This document shows positions 33,138 to 41,235 of a stretch of DNA of 41,235 nt, piece by piece. Numbering within the stretch: position 1 is the first letter of the stretch; every line of letters begins with the position of its first letter. Below the pieces are notes generated by a model that saw only the letters and a list, made by a program, of their open reading frames with translations, was not told the DNA's origin and ran no database searches. Source of the stretch: Clostridia bacterium (GTDB lineage: Bacteria; Bacillota; Clostridia; Monoglobales; Monoglobaceae). The stretch spans positions 1-41,235 of the forward strand of contig JAFQIA010000009.1 of the NCBI GenBank assembly GCA_017397725.1, written 5' to 3'. A program made the position numbers and the translations under genes.

Positions 33138-34235
33138 GTGAACATCAAAAGCTTTGTAAGAAAAAACACCGTAATGGTCATCGCTATGGTTGTGGCGGTG
33201 CTGACTATGTTCCTTGTCCCACCGGACAAAGCCTATGGAGCATATTTTGATTATAAGACCCTGACCTGTCTGTTCTGCACCCTGGCGGTGGTTTGTGCGC
33301 TTAAGAATATCCATTTTTTCTATATGCTGGCACGAAAAATCATCCAATGCTTCAAGACGACCAGAATGTGCATTCTGGCATTGGTGTATATCACCTTTTT
33401 GGGGTCGATGCTGATTGCCAATGATATGGCGTTACTTACCTTTTTGCCCCTTGGTTATTATGTGTTGACCGCAACCCAAAAGGGAAAGTATATGGCATTC
33501 ACCTTTATTATGCAGAATATTGCCGCCAATCTTGGGGGGATGCTGACGCCTTTTGGCAATCCCCAGAACCTTTATCTTTACACCAAATATGAGATTCCCA
33601 ATGGGGAGTTTGTGTCCATTATGTTGGCGCCCTTTTTGCTGTCCATCCTGATTATCACCATTTGTTGTCTGTGCGTCAAATCTGAACCCCTCTCGATTGA
33701 GGATGAGAAATTGGAACTACACCCTATGCGAACAACAATCTATTTATTGTTGTTCGCCTTATCCATTGCCATTGTTTTTCGGGGGATTCCCTATTGGATG
33801 GGACTTGTGGTGATTCCCCTTGCCCTTTGGTTTCTGGATAAAAAAGCACTCAAAATGGTGGATTATCCCCTGCTTTTGACCTTTGTATTTTTCTTTGTCT
33901 TTGCGGGGAATATGGCGCGAATCGAGGTGGTGCGTCAGTTTTTTTCAGGACTATTAGAAAAAAGCACCCTGATTTTCAGCGTGCTTTCCTGTCAATGTAT
34001 CAGCAACGTGCCCTCGGCAATCCTTTTATCCCAGTTTACCGATAATTATCGGGAGCTTTTGCTCGGGGTAAACATTGGCGGGGCGGGCACCCTGATTGCA
34101 TCTTTGGCAAGTCTGATTACTTTTCGGGAATACACCAAACACAATCCGGACAAGGCGCTTCAGTATGTGGAACTATTTTCGGTATTCAACTTTGGTTTTG
34201 TCATCATCTTGACTGCATTTATGCTCATATTATAA
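33138..34235 (+). CDS. ArsB/NhaD/SLC13-type anion permease
   Basis: A 365-residue protein with about ten membrane helices. The halves share the signatures of the ion-transporter superfamily: ANDMALLTFLPLGYYVL and MLTPFGNPQNLYLYTKY in the first half and SNVPSAILLSQFTDNYRELL in the second, where Asn and Pro residues form substrate and sodium sites. It should carry a carboxylate, arsenite-like or proton/sodium-coupled anion. The GTG at 33138 is chosen because GGAGG lies seven bases upstream. It has its own promoter. Its stop overlaps the stop of the convergent AraC gene in a palindrome. Substrate unknown; the position suggests an acid of the local pathway. Confidence 0.85.
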   Translation: MNIKSFVRKNTVMVIAMVVAVLTMFLVPPDKAYGAYFDYKTLTCLFCTLAVVCALKNIHFFYMLARKIIQCFKTTRMCILALVYITFLGSMLIANDMALLTFLPLGYYVLTATQKGKYMAFTFIMQNIAANLGGMLTPFGNPQNLYLYTKYEIPNGEFVSIMLAPFLLSILIITICCLCVKSEPLSIEDEKLELHPMRTTIYLLLFALSIAIVFRGIPYWMGLVVIPLALWFLDKKALKMVDYPLLLTFVFFFVFAGNMARIEVVRQFFSGLLEKSTLIFSVLSCQCISNVPSAILLSQFTDNYRELLLGVNIGGAGTLIASLASLITFREYTKHNPDKALQYVELFSVFNFGFVIILTAFMLIL

Positions 34236-35102
34236 TATCCGCTTAAGGTAACCGGTGGGTGAAAAACCGGTTGCCTTTTTGAATGCGCGGGAGAAGTTGT
34301 GGATGGAGGAATACCCCAACATATCTGAAATCTGGGTTACCGAATAACGTTTTTCCCGCAGTAACTTTTTGGATTCTGCAATCTTTTGCGCCATATAATA
34401 TTCCATAGGGCTCTGTCCTGTCCACTCGTGAAAGAACTTGCAAAGCTGGGTTTTCCCCAAAAAGAAGTGGTCGCATAACTGCGCTAAGGTCAGGGAATCA
34501 TAAACCTCTCGTTTCATATACTCGCACATCAGCTCACATAGAGAGTTGTTTGCCATATCACGGGACTGTTTGCTGGACAAAACGTGAGAACTTAGACTGC
34601 CTCCGGCACGAATCAGCTTGATTAAAAATTCGGTAAAATGGGATTGCAAAAGCTGAGGTGCGCCAAACACCGAGGAGGAAAAAGAAAGATTTTCTTTGTT
34701 TTGGTAGTCAGAGGGGATGGTGCCAAGCGCGTTCTTTGCCTCTTCCAAAAAGAGGGTGAGCAGGGTCTTGGAGGTTTTGTCAAGGGTAAAGGTTTTTCCC
34801 TTCAGATGTTGCATCATCTCGCTGTCACAGGTGAAGGATACCACCAGCATACTGTTGGCAGTCTGTCTGTCGGAAATATGAGCGTGAATCTCCATAGGCT
34901 CATGAAAGATGACCTGTCCCTGAGAGAGCATACAACCAATACCATTGGTGATGGCATTGATAGTTCCACTATCCACATAGACCATCTCCCAGAACGGATG
35001 TTGTTCAGGGTCATGAAAGAAATCCTTGCTGAATTCAAAATAATAAATGCTGTGAAATCCCTCGATGTAAAGGTCGCTTTTAATCGGCTGCAAATCAAAC
35101 AT
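34230..35102 (-). CDS. AraC-family transcriptional regulator
   Basis: A 290-residue regulator: an N-terminal cupin-type domain (about 20-95, with EQHPFWEMVYVDSGTINAIT and IFHEPMEIHAHIS) and a C-terminal double helix-turn-helix (about 195-288, with LTLAQLCDHFFLGKTQLCKF and VTQISDMLGYSSIHNFSRAF). The ATG has GAGG six bases upstream. It is divergent from the deacetylase/kinase/NagB-like operon, so control of that operon is likely. Its stop TAA overlaps the stop of the convergent permease, with no terminator visible between them. Confidence 0.93.
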   Translation of the reverse strand: MFDLQPIKSDLYIEGFHSIYYFEFSKDFFHDPEQHPFWEMVYVDSGTINAITNGIGCMLSQGQVIFHEPMEIHAHISDRQTANSMLVVSFTCDSEMMQHLKGKTFTLDKTSKTLLTLFLEEAKNALGTIPSDYQNKENLSFSSSVFGAPQLLQSHFTEFLIKLIRAGGSLSSHVLSSKQSRDMANNSLCELMCEYMKREVYDSLTLAQLCDHFFLGKTQLCKFFHEWTGQSPMEYYMAQKIAESKKLLREKRYSVTQISDMLGYSSIHNFSRAFKKATGFSPTGYLKRIL

Positions 35103-35167
35103 AACATACCTCGCGGAAGAAATGATAAAAAATAAGTACCTATTGTTAAATACAGCTTTTTGCAGAT

Positions 35168-35196
35168 ATTATATAATAAAGATGACCAAAAGTCAA
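35168..35196 (-). promoter_or_regulatory. promoter of the second AraC gene
   Basis: On the minus strand TTGACT (35191-35196), 17-bp spacer, TATAAT (35168-35173). The divergent deacetylase operon must start in the same 125-bp region; a TATAAT at 35172-35177 on the plus strand lacks a good -35 box, as expected for an activator-dependent promoter. Confidence 0.7.
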
Positions 35197-35227
35197 TGAT
35201 TATGATAATAGCAAAGGAGTGCAGACC

Positions 35228-35926
35228 ATGAATGTACTTGCAGTCGGATGTCATCCGGATGATATTGAAATTTCTTGTTGCGGAACACTTGCCAAATGCG
35301 TCAAGCGTGGCGACAAGGTGACAGTTTGTCATGTTGCGAACGGAAATATGGGACACGAGATTATCCAGCCGGAGGAATTGCGTGTGCTCCGTGCAGAGGA
35401 AGCAAGAAAAGCAGGTTCTCTTGCGGGGATTGAGGTTGTGACTTTGGATATCGGGGATTTGCTTCCCAATGGCTCTGATCCGGAGCAACGGATCAAGATG
35501 ACCAACCTGATCAAAGAGGTGCAGCCTGATTTTATCATCACCCATAGTCCGACCGATTATATGCCGGACCACAGAGAGGTTTCCAAGCTGGTGTTTGATG
35601 CTTCCTTTGCTGCAAGCGTTCCTCATTATGCAGGTAGCGGAAAGTCTGCGGTGGTTCCCCTGTTCTATATGGACAACCTTGCAGGGATGAACTTTAACCC
35701 TACGGAATATGTGGATATCACCGACGAGATTGATTTGAAGATTGAGATGCTGGAGTGTCACGAAAGTCAGCTCAAGTGGATGCGAGATCACGACCATATT
35801 GATTTTGCTGAATTTGTGCGCACTTGCTCCAGATTCAGAGGCATCCAGTGCGGCGTTGGCTATGCAGAAGCATTCTGTCAGGAACTGGTATGGCCCAAAG
35901 TGGTTACAAGGAGGTTGTTGCCTTAA
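35228..35926 (+). CDS. PIG-L/LmbE-family deacetylase
   Basis: The 232-residue protein has the PIG-L zinc motif AVGCHPDDIE (His9, Asp12) and the second ligand block THSPTDYMPDHREVSKLVF (His115). The family removes acetyl groups from N-acetylglucosamine-type sugars in lipids, disaccharides and small glycosides. AAAGGAG precedes the ATG at 35228. It is the first of three tightly coupled genes; the kinase start overlaps its stop. Together with a sugar kinase and a NagB-like protein it would convert an N-acetyl sugar to the free amine before phosphorylation; this is inferred from context. Confidence 0.92.
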   Translation: MNVLAVGCHPDDIEISCCGTLAKCVKRGDKVTVCHVANGNMGHEIIQPEELRVLRAEEARKAGSLAGIEVVTLDIGDLLPNGSDPEQRIKMTNLIKEVQPDFIITHSPTDYMPDHREVSKLVFDASFAASVPHYAGSGKSAVVPLFYMDNLAGMNFNPTEYVDITDEIDLKIEMLECHESQLKWMRDHDHIDFAEFVRTCSRFRGIQCGVGYAEAFCQELVWPKVVTRRLLP

Positions 35927-36873
35927 TGAAAAAAGTAGCCTGTGTAGGAATCTTGGTGGCGGATGTCATTGTAGAGCCGGTGGCAAACTATCCCCAAAAG
36001 GGAATTTTGGAGCCGGTCAATTCCATTACCATGCATAATGGCGGTAACGCTATGACTGCTGCCATCAACCTGAGAAAGCTGGGCGTGGAGTCCTCTCTGG
36101 TTGGTATGGTTGGCAAGGATATGTTTGGTGAGTTCTTAAAAGGCAAACTCAAGGAAGCAGGTGTAGATGTTGGTGGTATCAAAGTGAATGATACTGTCCA
36201 GACCTCGGCTTCGGTTCTGATGATTGATGCAACCGGTGAGCGTTCGTTTTTCCATTGTACCGGTACCAATGCAGTATTCAGCCAACAGGATATTGACTAT
36301 GATGTGATTCGGGACTGCGACATGGTCTTTGTAACCGGCAGTTTCCTGCTGGATACCTTTGACGGTGAGGGAACCATGGAGTTTTTAAAAACCTGTAAGG
36401 AAATGGGCAAAACTACCTTCTTGGATGTATGTTGGGATGCGAAGGGGAAGTGGGGCGAACTGCTCAATATGTCTATGCCCTACATTGATTACTTTATGCC
36501 CAGCATCGACGAGGCAGTTTGTATCGCAGGGGAAGACGACCCCGAAAAGATTGCCGATGTCTTTGTTTCCAGAGGGGTTAAGAATGTGATTATCAAGATT
36601 GGCTCTAAGGGCAGCTATCTCCGCAAAGAGGGAGAAACCAAGGGGCAGCTTTACCCACCGTTTTATGTAGAAAATCCGGTAGATACCACCGGCGCAGGGG
36701 ATAGCTTCTGCTCCGGATTTCTGGCGGCTTACGCCTGCGGAAAGACAGAAGAAGAATGTATGGTATTTGCCAATGCAACCGGTGCCCATTGCGTAATGGC
36801 AAAGGGTGCAACCACCGGAATCAAATCTTTTGAAGAAATAATGGAGTTTATCCAAAAAAATAAGAAAAATTAA
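35926..36873 (+). CDS. PfkB-family carbohydrate kinase
   Basis: A 315-residue ribokinase-type enzyme. MHNGGNAMTAAINLRKLG (about 36-53) is the first PfkB signature and DTTGAGDSFCSGFLAAY (about 253-269) the second, with catalytic Asp259. It phosphorylates a sugar or amino sugar with ATP. The ATG lies in the stop of the deacetylase gene, with AAGGAGG inside the end of that gene. The product probably feeds the NagB-like protein encoded 15 bases downstream. The substrate cannot be fixed from sequence. Confidence 0.93.
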   Translation: MKKVACVGILVADVIVEPVANYPQKGILEPVNSITMHNGGNAMTAAINLRKLGVESSLVGMVGKDMFGEFLKGKLKEAGVDVGGIKVNDTVQTSASVLMIDATGERSFFHCTGTNAVFSQQDIDYDVIRDCDMVFVTGSFLLDTFDGEGTMEFLKTCKEMGKTTFLDVCWDAKGKWGELLNMSMPYIDYFMPSIDEAVCIAGEDDPEKIADVFVSRGVKNVIIKIGSKGSYLRKEGETKGQLYPPFYVENPVDTTGAGDSFCSGFLAAYACGKTEEECMVFANATGAHCVMAKGATTGIKSFEEIMEFIQKNKKN

Positions 36874-36888
36874 GAAAGAGGGGACATT

Positions 36889-37830
36889 ATGATGGGATTT
36901 TTAAGCACGGTAAAAGGTAGTTTGTTAGAGGGCTTCTATCCGAAGGGATGGGATATGGCGAAAATCGACGCTTGCTGCGAAAAAGGTGTTGCTCGCGAGG
37001 ACTTCTGGCACAAGGATTTCCAACCGATTGCCTGCGAAAACATTTATGAATTTGACACCTTGATGGGACATGAGATTGCACAACAGATTAAGAATGCTCG
37101 GGAACGTGGCGAAAAGCTCGCGATGATTCTTCCGGTAGGACCTATGGGAATGTATCGTTGGGCGGCTTACTTTTTGACTGAGTGGAATGTGAAGTGTGAC
37201 CACGTTTACACCTTCAATATGGACGAATGGTCTGATAGCGAAGGTAACACCCTTCCCAATGACAATCCTGCATCCTTTGAGTATAGCATGAAACAGGCGT
37301 TCTTTGATAAGCTGGGCGAGAATACTGTTCCGCCGGAGCAACGCAACTTTGCAAGCAAAGAGAATCTGCCTACCTATCCGGAAAAGATTGCTGCACTCAA
37401 AGCTGAGGGCGCAAAGCTGGTTCTGGTATTCGGTATCGGCAGAATGTGTCATATTGCTTTCTGGGAGCCCCAGTTTGCAGAGGAATATGCATCGGTAGAA
37501 GAATGGAAGAAAGAGTGTTACAGAATTGGTGCAAAATTGCATCCGCTGACCATTGAGCAGAATGCAATCACCAGCTTTAAGAGCCGGACCACTCTGGTTC
37601 CTTGCCGTGCAAACACCATTGGACCTGGCCTCTTCTTGCAGGCTGATTATATCATCGGCGGTTGCGACGGTGCTCTGGGTCGTGGTATGGGTTGGCAGGG
37701 AATGAGCTTTTTGACTACCCTCCATTACGGACCGGATATGAACATCACCTCAACCTTTATGCCCACCATGCCTGGTAAGTTGTTCTATCTCAACGAGCTG
37801 GCAGGCCCGTTGGTTGCAGAATGTAACTAA
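36889..37830 (+). CDS. NagB-like (glucosamine-6-phosphate deaminase/isomerase family) protein with altered active site
   Basis: The 313-residue protein follows the NagB fold: [27 protein letters not shown] (Asp112 in the place of NagB Asp72), [14 protein letters not shown] (182-194) and [20 protein letters not shown] in place of the NagB TNTxxPGL region. In typical NagB the central motif reads GxGxDGHIAFNEP; here the Asp is Met186, the Gly Cys187 and the Asn Trp192, while His188 and Glu193 remain. Deaminase chemistry may therefore be changed, perhaps to pure isomerisation or a new substrate. GAGGGG precedes tandem ATG codons. It ends the operon at a strong terminator. Confidence 0.88.
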   Translation: MMGFLSTVKGSLLEGFYPKGWDMAKIDACCEKGVAREDFWHKDFQPIACENIYEFDTLMGHEIAQQIKNARERGEKLAMILPVGPMGMYRWAAYFLTEWNVKCDHVYTFNMDEWSDSEGNTLPNDNPASFEYSMKQAFFDKLGENTVPPEQRNFASKENLPTYPEKIAALKAEGAKLVLVFGIGRMCHIAFWEPQFAEEYASVEEWKKECYRIGAKLHPLTIEQNAITSFKSRTTLVPCRANTIGPGLFLQADYIIGGCDGALGRGMGWQGMSFLTTLHYGPDMNITSTFMPTMPGKLFYLNELAGPLVAECN

Positions 37831-37839
37831 AATCACTCC

Positions 37840-37870
37840 AAAAGACACCGCTGCGCCGGTGTCTTTTTTT
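37840..37870 (+). terminator. intrinsic terminator after the NagB-like gene
   Basis: GACACCG/CGGTGTC with a 6-nt loop, flanked by AAAA and TTTTTTT (37840-37870). Confidence 0.92.
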
Positions 37871-37883
37871 GTCTATTTTAGCC

Positions 37884-37912
37884 TTGAAAGATTTGTGGAT
37901 TTATAGTATAAT
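37884..37912 (+). promoter_or_regulatory. promoter of the MATE-trmB-lipid kinase genes
   Basis: TTGAAA (37884-37889), 17-bp spacer, TATAAT (37907-37912), 38 bases before the MATE start. Confidence 0.75.
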
Positions 37913-37949
37913 AAAACAATCCGTTTGACATAAAATTTGAGGTGAAAGA

Positions 37950-39335
37950 ATGTTAAGAAAGTTATCCGCTCCCACGGATTTGACGGTTGGAACGCCGTGG
38001 AAAAATATTTTGTTGTTTACCATTCCGATGATTATCGGGAATATTGCCCAGCAGCTTTACAATACCGTTGACAGTATCGTGGTGGGGAAATACATTGGCG
38101 ACAATGCCCTTGCCTCCGTTGGAAGTGCAGGCCCGCTACTTAATATGCTGCTGGTACTTTTTATTGGTATTTCGGCAGGTGCGACCATTATGACATCCCA
38201 GTATTATGGGGCAAAGGACAGGGAAAAACTGTCCTATACCATCGGTAACAGTATTACGGTAACGGCGATTTGCTGTGTGTTTTTGATTCTGGTTGCATCT
38301 CCGTTGATTCGTCCAATTCTTGTTCTTTTGAATACACCGGATGAAATCATTGATGGCTGTGCCGGATATTTGATGATTTCGTTGATTGGCATTGCAGGAC
38401 TTGCTTATTATAACATCTTAAGCGGTATTATCCGCGGGCTGGGAGATTCTTTTACCCCGCTTATCTATCTGCTGATTGCCACCGTCATCAATGTGGTGTT
38501 GGACATCTATTTTGTTGCGGTAGTCCAAATGGGGGTTGCCGGCGTTGCTCTTGCTACTGTGATTGCACAGGCAATTTCTTCGATTCTTTGCTTAGTAAAG
38601 CTTGCAAAAATGCGGGAGTACTTTGATTTCAAACTGAAGTATCTCAAGCCGAAAAAGGACTTTGTGAAAACCATCATTAGCCTTGGGTTGCCCTCGGGTG
38701 CTACCCAAGCAATCATGTCCTCTGCGATGATTGTGGTACAGTCCTTGACCAACCAGTTTGGACCCCAGTTTATTGCTGCCAATGTGGTCATTATGCGGGT
38801 GGACGGCTTTGCAATGATGCCCAATTTCTCTTTTGGTATGGCAATGACCACCTATGCAGGACAGAATGTGGGTGCGGGACTTTATGACCGAGTGACCAAG
38901 GGAGCCAAGCAAGGGACATGGATGGCAATTGCGTTTTCTATGGCGATCACCTGCTGCATCCTGCTTTTTGGAAGAACTTTGATGGGTTTCTTTACCGATA
39001 CGGCGGAATTGGTGGCTATGAGTTATCGGCTGATGAAGATTCTTGCGGTTGGCTATATTGCTATGGCGGTGACCCAAAGTCTTTCTGGCGTGATGCGTGG
39101 TGCCGGTGATACGCTGACACCTATGTGGATTTCCTTAATCACCACAGTTGCATTGCGTGTTCCCATTGCCTATGGAATCTCCTACCTCACCAGAACTCCG
39201 GAACTTCCGGTGGGACGTTGCGAATGTATCCAGATTTCTCTTTTGGCATCCTGGATTATGGGTGCGATTCTGACCTCGATTTTTTATCGGTGCGGAAAAT
39301 GGAAGAAGAAAGCAATTATTGTAAAAGAGGGATAA
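37950..39335 (+). CDS. MATE-family efflux transporter
   Basis: A 461-residue protein with twelve membrane helices in two MATE bundles. Seen are the N-terminal FTIPMIIGNIAQQLYNTVDS followed by IVVGKYIGDNALASVG, and the second-half LGLPSGATQAIMSSAMIV with ANVVIMRVDGFAMMPNFSFG and GAGLYDRV. It exports cationic drugs or metabolites against sodium or protons. GAGGTGAAAGA lies before the ATG. trmB follows three bases after its stop, so they share a transcript. Confidence 0.93.
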   Translation: MLRKLSAPTDLTVGTPWKNILLFTIPMIIGNIAQQLYNTVDSIVVGKYIGDNALASVGSAGPLLNMLLVLFIGISAGATIMTSQYYGAKDREKLSYTIGNSITVTAICCVFLILVASPLIRPILVLLNTPDEIIDGCAGYLMISLIGIAGLAYYNILSGIIRGLGDSFTPLIYLLIATVINVVLDIYFVAVVQMGVAGVALATVIAQAISSILCLVKLAKMREYFDFKLKYLKPKKDFVKTIISLGLPSGATQAIMSSAMIVVQSLTNQFGPQFIAANVVIMRVDGFAMMPNFSFGMAMTTYAGQNVGAGLYDRVTKGAKQGTWMAIAFSMAITCCILLFGRTLMGFFTDTAELVAMSYRLMKILAVGYIAMAVTQSLSGVMRGAGDTLTPMWISLITTVALRVPIAYGISYLTRTPELPVGRCECIQISLLASWIMGAILTSIFYRCGKWKKKAIIVKEG

Positions 39336-39338
39336 CCT

Positions 39339-39983
39339 ATGCGAATGAGAAGAAAAAAACATCGGGAGGACCGGATGGAGGCCTGCAAAGGCTTGCTGAT
39401 TGAAGATTTTTATTCCTTCCGGAATGATTTGAAACAGGTGTATGGCGATGATGCACCGCTCCATATCGAAATTGGATGCGGAAAGGGAAAGTTCATCACC
39501 GAGTTGGCAAAAACCAATCCGCATATTCATTATATTGCCATTGAAAAGAATCTGGATGTGCTGGTGCTTGCTATGGAAAAGGTGCAGGCGGCAGGGCTTA
39601 GCAATGTGCGGTTTGTTGCAGGGGATGCGGGGGTTCTTTCGGATTTTGAAACCCAAAGTCGGTGTGAGATGATTTATATCAACTTCTGTGACCCGTGGAA
39701 GAAATCCCGTCAGGCAAAACGCCGACTGACCCATGCGAATTTTCTGGACATCTATAAAAAGATACTTATCCCCGGTGGCAAAGTCCGGTTCAAAACCGAT
39801 AACCGACCTTTGTTTGAATTTTCGCTTAACTCTTTTTCAGACTACGGTCTGCGTTTGAAGAATATCACCTTGGATTTGCATAACAGTCCTTGGAACGATG
39901 GAAATATCCGGACAGAATACGAAACCTTGTTCTCAGAAAAGGGACAACCTATTTATTCCTGTGAGGCAATTTATCCGGCATAA
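39339..39983 (+). CDS. trmB: tRNA (guanine46-N7)-methyltransferase
   Basis: A 214-residue class I methyltransferase matching TrmB: LHIEIGCGKGKFITELA (SAM loop, about 41-57), NPHIHYIAIEKNLDVLV, INFCDPWKKSRQAKRRLTH (the DPWPKxRHxKRRL-type motif, with Lys for Pro) and FKTDNRPLFEFSL. It modifies G46 in the tRNA variable loop. The gene follows the MATE stop closely, with AAGAGGG overlapping that stop as ribosome site. The basic N-terminus RMRRKKHRE is usual for the family. Confidence 0.95.
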   Translation: MRMRRKKHREDRMEACKGLLIEDFYSFRNDLKQVYGDDAPLHIEIGCGKGKFITELAKTNPHIHYIAIEKNLDVLVLAMEKVQAAGLSNVRFVAGDAGVLSDFETQSRCEMIYINFCDPWKKSRQAKRRLTHANFLDIYKKILIPGGKVRFKTDNRPLFEFSLNSFSDYGLRLKNITLDLHNSPWNDGNIRTEYETLFSEKGQPIYSCEAIYPA

Positions 39984-40010
39984 GGAATAAGATAAAAAGA
40001 GGTGACAAGG

Positions 40011-40985
40011 ATGAAAACCATTTTTGTGGTCAATCCCAAAGCTGGGCAGGGGAAAGAAATTCCCCGAATGATTTCTGCCATCGAAACAACTGCCAGAAAC
40101 CTGAATGCAGATGTGGAGATTTATCTCACCAAGGCGGTAGGGGATGGAACCCGTTTCGTGAAAGAGTATTGTGAACAAGCAGGGGCAGCCCGATTTATTG
40201 CCTGTGGCGGGGACGGGACGTTGAACGAGGTCCTTAATGGTGTTATGGCGTTTCCTGATTGCGAAATGGGGGTAATCCCTATGGGAACCGGAAATGATTT
40301 TTGCAGAAATTTCGGCAACAACCACGTCTTTTGGGATATTGCAGCCCAGATACAAGGAAAGTGTATTCCCTGTGATGCCATACGATACCGCACTTGGCTT
40401 TGCGGAGAAGAAAGAGCGGGATATGGAATCAATATGTTTAATATTGGTTTTGATTGTAGCGTGGCAGATATGACCGCAAAAATGAAGGAAAAACCATTGA
40501 TTTCCGGATCTCTGGCGTATTTGGTTTCTGTTTTTGGGAACCTGATTCGTAAAAAAGTCACCCATCTAAAAATTGAGATTGATGATGAAATCGCCTATGA
40601 GGGAGCATTGCTCCTTACATCGATTGCCAACGGCAGCTATTGCGGCGGAGGGATGAAAAGCAATCCCTTGGCGTCGGTTCGGGATGGAAATCTTAATATC
40701 AATATGATCAAAAATGTGTCCTTGCTGCAATTTTTGAAACTTTTGCCTCGGTATATGAACGGGAGCTTTTTGAGTCTTCCCAATATTGAGAAGATTATTT
40801 CCTCAGTAACATGCAAAAAGGTGACCATTACTCCACAAAGCGGAACGATGTGTCTCTGCACGGACGGCGAGATCAGTGATGCGGGGAGAACAGAATTTGC
40901 GGTAATCTCCGATGCCTTTCGGTTTGTGGTGCCACAAATAAAAAGCGAACCAAGAGAAAGTGCTGCCTTGGGCGGTACTTCTTAG
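40011..40985 (+). CDS. diacylglycerol kinase-like lipid kinase (DagK/YegS type)
   Basis: The 324-residue enzyme has VVNPKAGQGKE (6-16), the nucleotide-binding ACGGDGTLNEVLNG (64-77) and IPMGTGNDFCRNFG (about 92-105) typical of YegS/LCB5/DagK-type kinases, plus a C-terminal domain with LCTDGEIS. It phosphorylates a lipid alcohol, most simply diacylglycerol recycled from membrane phospholipid. The ATG at 40011 has AGAGGTG six bases upstream; a GTG at 40002 is less likely. It is the last gene of the group. Its final codons run into an inverted repeat. Confidence 0.92.
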   Translation: MKTIFVVNPKAGQGKEIPRMISAIETTARNLNADVEIYLTKAVGDGTRFVKEYCEQAGAARFIACGGDGTLNEVLNGVMAFPDCEMGVIPMGTGNDFCRNFGNNHVFWDIAAQIQGKCIPCDAIRYRTWLCGEERAGYGINMFNIGFDCSVADMTAKMKEKPLISGSLAYLVSVFGNLIRKKVTHLKIEIDDEIAYEGALLLTSIANGSYCGGGMKSNPLASVRDGNLNINMIKNVSLLQFLKLLPRYMNGSFLSLPNIEKIISSVTCKKVTITPQSGTMCLCTDGEISDAGRTEFAVISDAFRFVVPQIKSEPRESAALGGTS

Positions 40986-41106
40986 GGATAAGCCGCCCAA
41001 AAACCACGATTTCTGCACATAACATCGTTAAAAAGCCTCGTAATCCGTCAGGATTACCTCGCCTTTTTGCCTTGTTCTGCACTATAAATCGAGATTTTTG
41101 TGGTGC
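40968..41106. repeat. nested inverted-repeat element with a central terminator-like hairpin
   Basis: TTGGGCGG/CCGCCCAA (40968-40975/40993-41000) overlaps the kinase stop. Beyond it, ACCAC/GTGGT (41003-41007/41100-41104) and CGATTT/AAATCG (41007-41012/41086-41091) enclose a hairpin GTAATCC/GGATTAC (41040-41046/41051-41057) flanked by AAAAA and TTTTT. Two imperfect direct copies of TTCTGCAC-type sequence (41011, 41076) lie on either side. This resembles a small non-coding repeat inserted downstream of the gene; the hairpin can terminate in both directions. Confidence 0.5.
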
Positions 41107-41148
41107 AAAGCAGTTTTGGGTTAGGGATTTTTCGTCTTAGAGAAGTCA

Positions 41149-41187
41149 TAAAAAATGCAGGCATACTGGCGTATGTCTGCATTTTTT
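41149..41187. terminator. bidirectional terminator at the right end
   Basis: AAAAATGCAGGCATAC (41151-41166), TGGC loop, then GTATGTCTGCATTTTT (41171-41186), with a G-T wobble or mismatch in the stem. A T tract is on either strand. The remaining bases to 41235 hold no gene; TTAGAGAAGTC (41137-41147) is roughly inverted at the window edge (GACTTCTCCCTAA), so an element may continue outside. Confidence 0.8.
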
Positions 41188-41235
41188 TGCGCACGATCAG
41201 CGGAAAATACCAAGCCAAAACCGACTTCTCCCTAA

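Noticed and set aside
35192..35198. Third GTCAATG copy as a site for the AraC protein of 27851-28675
   Set aside because: It coincides with the reverse complement of a -35 box, has no partner at 21-22 bp, and a 7-mer is expected by chance several times in the window.

Overview
The window looks like a chromosomal segment of an anaerobic, low-to-moderate-GC Firmicute of class Clostridia, probably a gut-type Oscillospirales or Lachnospirales relative. The evidence is strong AGGAGG ribosome sites, sigma-A promoters (TTGACA-17-TATAAT type), ECF and TAXI-TRAP transporters, GlpP, DUF2508 and DUF1294 proteins, a LarA-type nickel racemase, and a palindromic element of a kind common in gut Clostridia. 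The exact genus cannot be read from the sequence. No tRNA, rRNA, CRISPR array, transposase or phage gene was found.

Layout. 1-276: an array of hairpins, then a promoter. 277-5980: an operon for a hydroxy-acid/glyceraldehyde type of metabolism (glycerate kinase, ECF S component, LarA-family racemase, a membrane-anchored protein of unknown function, a YghZ-like aldo/keto reductase, an iron alcohol dehydrogenase), closed by a terminator shared with a convergent NhaC antiporter. 6031-15737: transporters (NhaC, EamA, MFS, TAXI-TRAP binding protein plus fused permease), a YgjV-like protein, an SGNH hydrolase, a lipoprotein, TspO and a convergent DUF2508 gene. 15813-19454: an OmpR/PhoB-type two-component system followed by membrane HtrA. 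Both promoters carry 11-bp-phased direct repeats, so the system probably regulates itself and HtrA.

19470-24242 is a housekeeping block (ligA, rpsO, pnp). ligA is interrupted by an in-frame TAA although the downstream part still reads perfectly in the same frame. pnp has a nested stem leader. Opposite pnp, on the minus strand, a 51-residue gene (24246-24401) lies behind a roughly 190-nt leader. That leader can fold in two mutually exclusive ways and ends in an intrinsic terminator just before the ribosome site. This is the strongest candidate for an undescribed cis-regulatory RNA here.

24692-27659 holds a DUF1294 protein, then an Ldh-family dehydrogenase behind a leader terminator, followed by GlpP (a glycerol-3-phosphate-responsive antiterminator) and a HAD-IIA phosphatase. 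The leader terminator is a plausible GlpP target. 27714-37830 is an accessory carbohydrate region: palindromic element, AraC regulator, GH-like protein, AGE-family epimerase, a double amidohydrolase with a degenerate first half, an anion permease, a second AraC regulator, then a tight operon of PIG-L deacetylase, PfkB kinase and a NagB-like protein with an altered active-site motif. Together these suggest breakdown of an unusual N-acetylated or amino sugar; the substrate is unknown. 37884-41235 holds a MATE exporter, TrmB, a diacylglycerol-kinase-like lipid kinase and a repeat-rich intergenic end.
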